Under the pieces are notes generated by a model. That model did not search any database. It was not told the DNA's origin and saw only the letters and a list, made by a program, of their open reading frames with translations. The position numbers were made by a program, and so were the translations under genes. Shown one piece after another: positions 5,470 to 12,002 of a DNA stretch of 12,002 bases. The stretch lies in assembly GCA_937900125.1 (NCBI GenBank), contig CALCEK010000124.1, forward strand, positions 1-12,002, given 5' to 3'. Origin of the DNA: an uncultured Treponema sp. Its GTDB lineage: Bacteria; Spirochaetota; Spirochaetia; Treponematales; Treponemataceae. Every line of letters starts with the position of its first letter. Positions within the stretch are counted from its first letter, which is position 1.

Positions 5470-6012
5470 ATGGCAGCCACAAGTGAAAGTCGCATGGAAA
5501 AAACAGTGAATTCTTTAAAGGAAGAATATAGTTCAATTCGAACAGGAAGAGCGAGTGCTTCAATTTTTGACAAAGTTCGAGTTGATTATTATGGAACGCC
5601 TACCCCATTGAATCAAGTTGGCACAATTTCTGTTCCTGAAGCACGACTTGTTGTCATATCCCCTTTTGATAAATCGCTCATTAGTGCTATTGAAAAATCT
5701 ATACAATCAGCGGATTTGGGACTCAATCCAAACAATGATGGAAAAGTCATTAGAATCAATATTCCACCGCTAACGGCAGAACGCAGAAAAGAACTTGTAA
5801 AACAGGCAAAAAGTGTCGCAGAAAATTATCGAACCACAATTCGAAACATTCGGCGAGATGGAAATGATGATTTAAAAAAACAACAAAAAGCGGGTGAAAT
5901 AACTGAAGATGAACTTAAAATTGAAACAGATAAACTTCAAAAATTAACCGATAAGTATATAGAAGAAATTAACAAAATTTACGAATCTAAAGAAAAAGAA
6001 ATTCTGGATTAA
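5470..6012 (+). CDS. frr: Ribosome recycling factor
   Basis: RRF works with EF-G to split the post-termination ribosome. The protein has 180 residues, close to the usual 185. The N-terminal helix MEKTVNSLKEEYSSIRTGRAS (about 9-29) holds the RTGRAS motif of domain I. YYGTPTPLNQVGTISVPEARL and PFDKSLI belong to the domain II region. The C-terminal half (PPLTAERRKELVKQAK onward) forms the long helices of the three-helix bundle, ending YESKEKEILD. A strong AAGGAGG at 5459-5465 precedes the ATG, with a rather short four-base gap. uppS begins eight bases after the stop, and from here the cluster is tightly packed, so frr may head a transcriptional segment that is less expressed than rpsB-tsf. Confidence 0.97.
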   Translation: MAATSESRMEKTVNSLKEEYSSIRTGRASASIFDKVRVDYYGTPTPLNQVGTISVPEARLVVISPFDKSLISAIEKSIQSADLGLNPNNDGKVIRINIPPLTAERRKELVKQAKSVAENYRTTIRNIRRDGNDDLKKQQKAGEITEDELKIETDKLQKLTDKYIEEINKIYESKEKEILD

Positions 6013-6020
6013 AATAAAAG

Positions 6021-6758
6021 ATGAGTGATATTCCTCGACAAAAAGATGACTTTGCTTTAGATTTTGAACGACTACCTGTCCATATTGGAATTATTATGGA
6101 TGGGAATGGGCGTTGGGCTGAAAAGCAAGGACTGCCAAGAACCGCTGGACACGAAGAAGGTCTAAAACGTGCAAAAGAAATTGCAAAAGTTGCAAGCGAT
6201 ATTGGCATTCGCTATATAACATTGTATGTTTTTTCAACAGAAAATTGGAAGCGAACTCAGCAAGAAGTCGGGTTTTTGATGAATTTGATTCATGGTCATT
6301 TAGTTCAAGAATTACAGTTTTACCAAGAAAATCATATTCAAGTTAAATTTTTGGGCAATAGGCAGGAACTTCCTAAAAATATCCAAAAAGATATTATGCA
6401 AGCAGAAGAAGATACAAAAAATTTTGATGGTTTACGAATTTGCCTTGCAATAAACTATGGGGGACGAGATGAAATTATACGTGGAATAAAAAAACTTGCC
6501 GTAACCCAAAATGTTGAGAATGTTACAGAAAAAAATTTTTCTAAGTATTTTGATATTCCAGACCTTCCTGATGTGGATTTATTGATTCGCACAGGTGGCG
6601 AAAAACGCTTGAGTAATTTTTTGCTGTGGCATTCTTCTTATGCGGAACTTAGCTTTTCCAATACATTGTGGCCAGACTATACAAAAGATAAGTTTTATGC
6701 TGATATTGCCGAATTCCAGCATAGAAATCGACGATTTGGAGCTATAAAGAATGAATAA
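6021..6758 (+). CDS. uppS: Undecaprenyl diphosphate synthase (cis-prenyltransferase)
   Basis: The enzyme condenses isopentenyl diphosphate units onto farnesyl diphosphate in cis configuration to make the C55 carrier lipid for peptidoglycan and other surface polymers. The protein has 245 residues, the usual size. Catalytic D27 lies in HIGIIMDGNGRWA, and TAGH (41-44) follows. YVFSTENW (69-76) is the second conserved block. RTGGEKRLSNFLLW (190-203) supplies R190 and R196 for IPP binding, and E209 follows in SSYAEL. All key residues are present. The start codon has no good Shine-Dalgarno sequence, so translation may depend on coupling to frr, which ends eight bases before. The gene overlaps cdsA by eight bases. 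Confidence 0.96.
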   Translation: MSDIPRQKDDFALDFERLPVHIGIIMDGNGRWAEKQGLPRTAGHEEGLKRAKEIAKVASDIGIRYITLYVFSTENWKRTQQEVGFLMNLIHGHLVQELQFYQENHIQVKFLGNRQELPKNIQKDIMQAEEDTKNFDGLRICLAINYGGRDEIIRGIKKLAVTQNVENVTEKNFSKYFDIPDLPDVDLLIRTGGEKRLSNFLLWHSSYAELSFSNTLWPDYTKDKFYADIAEFQHRNRRFGAIKNE

Positions 6759-7635
6759 AATTGTTTCAAGGCTTTTTATATTTTTTATAGGACTTCCGCT
6801 CGTTTTATTGATTACATTTTTGAATTATTTTGTACATTTGCCGTTACACTTGCTTATTATTACAATGTGTGCTATCGCTTCTCTTGAAATATACTCAATT
6901 TTTTCAAAAAAAACTTCTCTTTTGCCTAAGCCATTGCTCTTTTGTTGTAGTATTTTACTTCCAATTTCGGCGGCTGTAGTTGAAATTCTCCCTTTTTTTA
7001 CAGATGTTAATTTACCTTTTGGAAAAGAGTTTGTTACATACATTCTTGTCATTATACTTTTGCTTTTGTTAGCCTACGAAGTTTTTACTGCAAAATCATT
7101 TTCGGAATCGAATATTCGACTTGCGGCATCTTTTTTTGTTGTAATTTATTCTGGATTTCTTTTGACATTTGTTTCGAGGATGACTTCGTTTCACAAAAAT
7201 GAAACTGATGTTTCAAATGCAGTAATAGGCATTTTTTTGTTAATGGTTTTTATGTGCGACAGTCTTGCGTGGCTTTTTGGGAATCTTTTTGGAAAAAACA
7301 ACAAAGGTGTTATCAAAGTAAGCCCAAACAAAAGTATAGCGGGATTTTTTGGTGGCTTTGTCGGAGCTATTGTTTCTGGAATCATAGGATATTTTGCATG
7401 GACAAACGTTTTTTCAGGTTCCATTGTAAAAATGATACTAATCAGTGTGCTAATTGCAATATCTTCTATAATTGGCGATTTATCAGAATCACTTTTTAAA
7501 CGCTCGTCAAATGTAAAGGATTCTGGGAATGTTATACCAGGTCGCGGTGGCGCATTAGATTCAATAGATTCAATCGTTATGTCCGCCCCCATTTACTATT
7601 TGCTTATAACGATTTTTTACGGACCATTTGCTTAA
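6751..7635 (+). CDS. cdsA: Phosphatidate cytidylyltransferase (CDP-diglyceride synthase)
   Basis: CdsA makes CDP-diacylglycerol from CTP and phosphatidic acid in the inner membrane and is the branch point for phospholipid synthesis. The 294-residue protein has about eight hydrophobic segments, for example near 8-30, 32-50, 88-105, 116-134 and 190-208. The C-terminal signature spans about 247-274: SLFKR, KD (256-257), PGRGG (263-267) and LDSID (269-273). The conserved acidic residues D257, D270 and D273 are kept. The family pattern expects PGHGG and LDRID, so the usual His is R265 and the usual Arg is S271. The gene starts inside the end of uppS (eight-base overlap) with GGAG nine bases upstream, which indicates translational coupling. 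dxr follows closely. Confidence 0.93.
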   Translation: MNKIVSRLFIFFIGLPLVLLITFLNYFVHLPLHLLIITMCAIASLEIYSIFSKKTSLLPKPLLFCCSILLPISAAVVEILPFFTDVNLPFGKEFVTYILVIILLLLLAYEVFTAKSFSESNIRLAASFFVVIYSGFLLTFVSRMTSFHKNETDVSNAVIGIFLLMVFMCDSLAWLFGNLFGKNNKGVIKVSPNKSIAGFFGGFVGAIVSGIIGYFAWTNVFSGSIVKMILISVLIAISSIIGDLSESLFKRSSNVKDSGNVIPGRGGALDSIDSIVMSAPIYYLLITIFYGPFA

Positions 7636-7650
7636 TTTTTGGGTACTAAA

Positions 7651-8772
7651 ATGAAAAAAATTCTTGTTTTAGGTTGCACGGGTTCTATTGGAAGGCAAAC
7701 AATAGATGTTGTGCGCAATATGAACGAAGATTTTTCAATTTGCGGTCTTGTTGCAGGTCATAACAAGACAGAATTGGACGCACTATGCAGTGAATTTAAT
7801 TGTCAAGGGGTTCTTTTTTCGCGTGATGGTCGGGCCAGAATAAAAACACTTGTTGAAACTTGTGGTGCAGATATTGCTGTCAATGGAATAGCGGGTGCGG
7901 CGGGACTAGAGCCTTCAATTTTTGTCTTAGAAAATGGCATTGACCTTGCCCTTGCAAACAAAGAAAGCGTTGTTATGGCGTGGGATTTAATAAAAGCAAT
8001 TTCTAAAAGGACAAATGCTAAAATTTTACCTGTTGATAGTGAACATAGTGCTATTTTTTCTTTGTTACAGCAATGTAAAAATGAAAATGTTTCTTCCATT
8101 ATAATAACAGCTAGTGGTGGACCTTTTAGAACTTTTACGCAAGAGCAGCTCAAAAATGTAAATCTTGAACAAGCCTTAAAACATCCAACATGGGCTATGG
8201 GAAATAAAATCACAATAGATAGCGCAAGCCTTGCAAATAAAGGGCTTGAAGTGATTGAAGCTTGTAGACTTTTTTCTATGCCGACGGAAAATGTAAAAGT
8301 TGTTGTTCACCCACAAAGCCTTGTTCATAGTCTTGTACAAACAAAAGACGGAATGTTATACGCGCAAATTAGCGAGCCAGATATGCGGCATCCAATTCTT
8401 ACCGCATTAACTTGGCCTAAAATTGCTGAAAATTATCTTAAAAAATTTGATTTATTCGATTGCGAAATGAATTTTTTCGCGCCACGTTATGAAGATTTTC
8501 CATTGCTTTCGCTCGCATATAAATGTGCAAAAGAGATGAATTCCTACCCGATTGCTTTTAATGCCGCAAATGAAGTTGCTGTTTCTGCCTTTTTACAAAA
8601 AAAATGTTCCTTTTTGCAGATTTCAGAAATTGTTTGCGCTGTTTTACAAAATGATTGGTCAAAAAAAGCGGAAAGTTTAGAATCAATTTTAGATTCCGAC
8701 AAGATGGCACGAATCAAAGCTGAAAATTATCTTAAAACAATTAAAAATCTATATCCTGGAGAAATAAGTTGA
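7651..8772 (+). CDS. dxr: 1-deoxy-D-xylulose 5-phosphate reductoisomerase
   Basis: Dxr converts DXP to 2-C-methyl-D-erythritol 4-phosphate with NADPH, the first committed step of the MEP isoprenoid pathway. The protein has 373 residues from the ATG at 7651. The NADPH-binding GCTGSIG is at 8-14. LANKESVV (101-108) is the conserved block before the active site. VDSEHSA contains metal ligands D129 and E131, and NKGLEVIEA supplies the third ligand E200. SGGPFR, HPTWAMG and VVHPQS are also conserved, so the enzyme should be active and of the fosmidomycin-sensitive class. A TTG at 7639 is in frame but adds only four residues and is not needed. The ribosome binding site is poor. The stop codon overlaps the rseP start by four bases. 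Confidence 0.97.
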   Translation: MKKILVLGCTGSIGRQTIDVVRNMNEDFSICGLVAGHNKTELDALCSEFNCQGVLFSRDGRARIKTLVETCGADIAVNGIAGAAGLEPSIFVLENGIDLALANKESVVMAWDLIKAISKRTNAKILPVDSEHSAIFSLLQQCKNENVSSIIITASGGPFRTFTQEQLKNVNLEQALKHPTWAMGNKITIDSASLANKGLEVIEACRLFSMPTENVKVVVHPQSLVHSLVQTKDGMLYAQISEPDMRHPILTALTWPKIAENYLKKFDLFDCEMNFFAPRYEDFPLLSLAYKCAKEMNSYPIAFNAANEVAVSAFLQKKCSFLQISEIVCAVLQNDWSKKAESLESILDSDKMARIKAENYLKTIKNLYPGEIS

Positions 8773-9875
8773 CAGTTGTATGGGGAATTTTGGGACTTAG
8801 TTTTCTCGTTTTCTTTCATGAACTTGGTCATTTTTTTTTGGCACAAATATGTGGTGTAGAAGTTGAAGCTTTTTCCGTTGGAATGGGACCTGTTCTTTTG
8901 CATCATAAGTGGGGAAAAACAGATTATAGGCTTTCCTTGATTCCAGTGGGCGGTTATTGCCAAATGAAAGGCGAAGCGGATTACAAAATCGCCATTGAGC
9001 AAAATAAATCAGAAATTCAAAGTGAAAAAGATTCTTTTTATGGGGTTTCGCCTTTTAGGCGACTTTTGATTGCCTTTGCAGGACCATTTTTTAACCTTAT
9101 ATTTGCTTTTTTCGCATTTGTGATTATTGCACAAATCGGTTACACATATTACGATGCGGGAACAAAAATCAATGTGCAAAAAGATGATTTTTCCCCAGCA
9201 AAAGAAGCGGGACTTGAAGATGGAGATATAATTACTGCGCTAGACGGAAAAGCTGTTTTTTATTTTACAGAAATTGCCGACTACGTTTCCTTAAGAGCAA
9301 ATCAAGATATACTGTTTACGGTAGAGCGCGGTGGTGAAAACTTGGATTTTGTTGTTCACAGCGATTTGAATAAAGAAACAGGCAGTGGTCGAGTTGGAAT
9401 AATCTCAGCTGGAAAACTTGACATAGAGCGTCAATATGGAGGATTTTCATTTTTTCCATCGCTAAAAGAAGGATTTTTTCAGACTATTTCAATGTTAGAT
9501 GCTACATTAAAAGGAATCTCTTCACTTTTTAAGGGCGTAAAACTTACTTCGGCAGTTTCTGGTCCTGCAAGAGTTTCTACAATGCTAGGCGATTCTGTAA
9601 AGCAGGGATTTTCTGTTGGAATAAAAGAGGGAATTGTAACTACCCTACAATTTTTAGCCCTTATAAGCATTTCGCTTTTTTTAACAAATTTGCTTCCGAT
9701 TCCAGTTTTAGACGGCGGTCTTATTCTTTTTTCTTTGATTGAAGGAATTTCTGGAAAAAAAATGCACCCAAAATTGCTTTATTACATACAATTTGTTGGA
9801 ATTGCGTTTATTGCCGTTCTTTTAATAATAGCTGTAACTGGAGACATAAACTATTTTTTTAATCGATGGAGATAA
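8769..9875 (+). CDS. rseP: RseP/RasP-family site-2 intramembrane zinc metalloprotease
   Basis: This membrane protease cuts transmembrane segments, classically anti-sigma factors or leftover signal peptides. The 368-residue protein has the zinc motif HELGH (17-21) in its first membrane helix, and the third ligand lies in LPIPVLDGG (D315) near the C-terminal membrane helix. A GPFFNL segment is at 105-110. One PDZ domain (about 138-200, with AGLEDGDIITALDG) sits between the membrane parts, unlike the two in the 450-residue E. coli enzyme. The start is a TTG: it has GGAG seven bases upstream (8758-8761) and lies within a TTGA overlap with the dxr stop, and the next in-frame ATG would remove the HELGH motif. 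The overlap suggests translational coupling. The substrate here is unknown, and no anti-sigma factor gene is in the window. Confidence 0.95.
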   Translation: MTVVWGILGLSFLVFFHELGHFFLAQICGVEVEAFSVGMGPVLLHHKWGKTDYRLSLIPVGGYCQMKGEADYKIAIEQNKSEIQSEKDSFYGVSPFRRLLIAFAGPFFNLIFAFFAFVIIAQIGYTYYDAGTKINVQKDDFSPAKEAGLEDGDIITALDGKAVFYFTEIADYVSLRANQDILFTVERGGENLDFVVHSDLNKETGSGRVGIISAGKLDIERQYGGFSFFPSLKEGFFQTISMLDATLKGISSLFKGVKLTSAVSGPARVSTMLGDSVKQGFSVGIKEGIVTTLQFLALISISLFLTNLLPIPVLDGGLILFSLIEGISGKKMHPKLLYYIQFVGIAFIAVLLIIAVTGDINYFFNRWR

Positions 9876-9877
9876 AA

Positions 9878-11866
9878 ATGAAAAAATATTTTACTAAATT
9901 TCAAGTTTTGTCAACTTTGATTTTTTTCCTTTTTACATTAAACGGACTTTCGGCTCAAGAAGCCCACATTTCAACACAAGCCCATGAAAATAAAGTTACC
10001 GCCCTACTTTCTTTAGAAAATGCACTTGGAATGCAAGAATATTTTTATAGTGCGGGTCAAGATGGATTTGTAATAAAATGGAACGAAAACGGAAACGGCG
10101 AACATTATCAACTCAGCGATATGCAAATTTCAGCATTGGCAAAAAATCCAAAAAACAACGATGTTGCCATTTTTGAAACTGATTCATCTTCAATAAATCG
10201 AGTAACGGTTTTGGATTGGAAAACATTTAGAAAAAAATACACAAAACGCTTTACCGATACAGTAACATCACTTTCGTATTCCGCAAATGGAACTTACCTT
10301 ATAATTGGAACAGCTGCCGTAAATGGAACATACATTCTAAATGCAACAACAGGAAGTGTTGTAAAAAAACTAGACGATGTGCCAGGCGTAATTTCTTTAA
10401 TAAAAACAAGTAAATCTGAAAAAAGCGCAGTTTTTTATTCGTCAACAGGCAGTTTGTTGTATTACAATTTAGAAAATTTTAGCAGAAATAGAAAATTTTC
10501 AACCGAAGCTTCCCTTGAGCAAACTATTTTGTTTGGCGCAGGAAAATTTGAAAACCGATTTTTTGCTGGCACTAAGGACAACACAATTTTCATAATCGAT
10601 TCAACAAGTGGAAAAACTGTTGCACAGTATCAGGCACAAAATCCTCTTATATGCGCGTCCTTGATTAGCGAGTCCGATGGACTTTATTTTGTCGCCTCAA
10701 ACGGAAAAAATTTCACTCTAAATCATATTTATTCAGAAACACTTGCAAAACGTCTAAAAAATCCTAGTTATTCTCTTTCTGATTCTTCCGATATTCATCT
10801 TGTGAAAAATTTCACAGGACTTCCGCGTTCTGAACGATTTACGTGTGCTGGAAAACTTACGGGAAAAATTATTTTGGGAACAACGAGTGGTTCGCTTTAT
10901 TCAATGACAGATATTGTAGAATCAGAAACACTTTCTCTTGAACCATTAACCGAAAAAATGTATGAAAAGATTTTTGACATTACCTCTGATTCAAAAAAAT
11001 TTTATCTTTTGACAAAAGATTCTTTGTTTGCCTCCTCGTATGACACAAAATCCGTTGAAAGAATTTCAGATAATGCGGGACACACAAATATGATTCACAA
11101 TGATGGAACGTTTATTCTTTGGTCAAAAAATTCAAGAAAAACAGTTCAGCTTATTTCTAAAAATGCAGCAGGTGATTTTTATGTAAAAAATCTCTTTACA
11201 CCCGAAAAAGAATTGCAAACAGTGCGTTTTTTTGGCGGACAATTAGTTTTTGTCCAAGGGCGAACATCCGTATCTCTTTATAATATGGAAACATCTCAAA
11301 CAAAAGAGCTTTATTCAGGAACTTCAATTGAAGATGCAGTTTTGCTGAATAATTCCACAATAATTGTTGCAAAAACTAGCTCTTCCGCTTCTGATTTTCC
11401 GCTCATTTCTGTTAATGTACAAACTGGAGAAACCGCACCAATTTCTGTAGAAGGTTTTGTCGCCTATTCTTTGAGTTATGATGAAAGCTCAACAAATGTA
11501 TACGGAATCCTCATAAGAAGCGTTTCTGGAACAACATCAACCGAGGTATTTTCTTACAACTCAAAAACGGGGGCTATAAAAACGATTATGAAATTAAATG
11601 ATGAAGATTCAAGCGCATTTACAGCTATACATTTGCCTAGTGTGTATTCAAATTTAGGAAAAAATCAGATAAACAGTTATAATACTCGTACAAACAAAAC
11701 TTCGGTTTATAGACGAAGCGCGTCTATGCCGCTAAAACTCGCAAGTACGGGGAGCAGAATCGCAGTTTTAAATAGAGATGGCGGAATTTCTTGGTACAAT
11801 CCATCTTCGCAAACTGCAATTGCAGATTGGTATCTTTCTGTAACAAATAATTGGTACGAATTTTAA
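9878..11866 (+). CDS. Secreted beta-propeller (WD40-like) protein, function unknown
   Basis: The protein has 662 residues with a typical signal peptide: MKK, a hydrophobic core, then LSA before Q27, so it is probably exported to the periplasm. The mature part contains WD40-like or PQQ-like blades. Examples are ENKVTALLSLENAL with FYSAGQDGFVIKW (about 37-68), GTYLIIGTA with GTYILNATTGSVVKKL (about 138-165), and NTIFIIDSTSGKTVAQY (about 235-251). Later blades are more degenerate. The protein is rich in Ser and Thr and has no catalytic motif that I recognise, so it is likely a scaffold or binding protein. The ATG at 9878 has GGAG six bases upstream inside the end of rseP. An in-frame ATG at 9866 adds four residues but lies over that site. 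It is the last gene of the cluster and ends at a terminator. Confidence 0.85.
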   Translation: MKKYFTKFQVLSTLIFFLFTLNGLSAQEAHISTQAHENKVTALLSLENALGMQEYFYSAGQDGFVIKWNENGNGEHYQLSDMQISALAKNPKNNDVAIFETDSSSINRVTVLDWKTFRKKYTKRFTDTVTSLSYSANGTYLIIGTAAVNGTYILNATTGSVVKKLDDVPGVISLIKTSKSEKSAVFYSSTGSLLYYNLENFSRNRKFSTEASLEQTILFGAGKFENRFFAGTKDNTIFIIDSTSGKTVAQYQAQNPLICASLISESDGLYFVASNGKNFTLNHIYSETLAKRLKNPSYSLSDSSDIHLVKNFTGLPRSERFTCAGKLTGKIILGTTSGSLYSMTDIVESETLSLEPLTEKMYEKIFDITSDSKKFYLLTKDSLFASSYDTKSVERISDNAGHTNMIHNDGTFILWSKNSRKTVQLISKNAAGDFYVKNLFTPEKELQTVRFFGGQLVFVQGRTSVSLYNMETSQTKELYSGTSIEDAVLLNNSTIIVAKTSSSASDFPLISVNVQTGETAPISVEGFVAYSLSYDESSTNVYGILIRSVSGTTSTEVFSYNSKTGAIKTIMKLNDEDSSAFTAIHLPSVYSNLGKNQINSYNTRTNKTSVYRRSASMPLKLASTGSRIAVLNRDGGISWYNPSSQTAIADWYLSVTNNWYEF

Positions 11867-11875
11867 AATATGGTG

Positions 11876-11911
11876 TTTGGGAAACTCACAAAAGGAGCTT
11901 CCCAAATTTTT
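11876..11911 (+). terminator. Intrinsic terminator ending the rpsB-to-propeller cluster
   Basis: TTTGGGAA (11876-11883) pairs with TTCCCAAA (11899-11906). After one A-C mismatch three more pairs (CTC with GAG) extend the stem to a 7-base loop. A TTTTT tract follows at 11907-11911. The hairpin lies nine bases after the stop codon of the propeller gene and just before the convergent minus-strand gene. Confidence 0.87.
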
Positions 11912-11913
11912 CT

Positions 11914-12002
11914 TTAATTGAGTTTTATTCCACAGCCACGCAATAGGGCTTCTTTGTAGACTTCAATATATTTTTCAGCGGCAATATCCCAGCCAAAATA
12001 TG
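11914..12002 (-). CDS. C-terminal end of a glycosyltransferase, probably glycogen synthase (partial)
   Basis: Reading in from the right edge, the minus strand encodes 28 residues, YFGWDIAAEKYIEVYKEA followed by LLRGCGIKLN, then a TAA stop (11914-11916). The pattern aromatic-x-W-x-x-A-A-x-x-Y-x-x-x-Y matches the last helix of GlgA-type glycogen/starch synthases, which in E. coli ends with a similar FSW...AAKSY segment. Other GT4/GT5 glycosyltransferases share related ends, so I leave out a gene symbol. The gene converges on the propeller gene, with 47 bases between the stops. Confidence 0.6.
   Translation of the reverse strand, partial: YFGWDIAAEKYIEVYKEALLRGCGIKLN

Noticed and set aside
7191..7592. 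A 133-residue antisense frame over cdsA
   Set aside because: It opposes the conserved CdsA C-terminal signature and has no independent support.

Overview
The window looks like ordinary chromosomal DNA from an AT-rich spirochaete, most probably a Treponema. This is inference. It rests on the gene order rpsB-tsf-frr-uppS-cdsA-dxr-rseP with no pyrH between tsf and frr, on a ribosomal protein S2 with a long acidic tail, on rpmF next to acpP, and on the lysine, glutamate and phenylalanine-rich, low-GC coding style. No mobile element, prophage, CRISPR array, plasmid gene or defence system is visible, and codon use looks even throughout.

Left part (1-1906). Three genes on the minus strand read coaD (coenzyme A synthesis), rpmF (ribosomal protein bL32) and acpP (acyl carrier protein, cut by the window edge). 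Strong sigma-70-type promoter matches lie between coaD and rpmF, so rpmF-acpP can be transcribed on its own. Divergent from coaD, on the plus strand, is a lipoprotein with a long Glu/Pro-rich spacer. The two divergent promoters are back to back, and each places its start codon almost at +1, so both mRNAs may be leaderless.

Middle (1907-3508). A secreted HEAT-repeat-like protein with its own promoter is followed by a strong bidirectional terminator. That terminator also ends a minus-strand tRNA-Arg(CCG) gene. Next comes a plus-strand Maf-type nucleotide pyrophosphatase.

Right part (3509-11866). A long plus-strand cluster links translation to envelope building. It encodes ribosomal protein S2, EF-Ts, ribosome recycling factor, undecaprenyl diphosphate synthase, CDP-diglyceride synthase, DXP reductoisomerase, the site-2 protease RseP and a secreted beta-propeller-like protein. 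Dxr feeds isoprenoid precursors to UppS, which makes the lipid carrier for peptidoglycan. CdsA supplies phospholipid precursors, and RseP cleaves membrane-embedded proteins. From frr onward the genes overlap or nearly touch, which suggests one transcription unit. Hairpins lie before rpsB, between rpsB and tsf, and between tsf and frr, and probably set relative expression. The cluster ends at a terminator. The last 89 bases hold the C-terminal end of a minus-strand glycosyltransferase, probably glycogen synthase.

I found no convincing undescribed system. The items most worth checking are the symmetric leaderless divergent pair (about 909-985), the structured rpsB leader, the altered CdsA signature, and the beta-propeller protein that follows rseP where many diderms have bamA.
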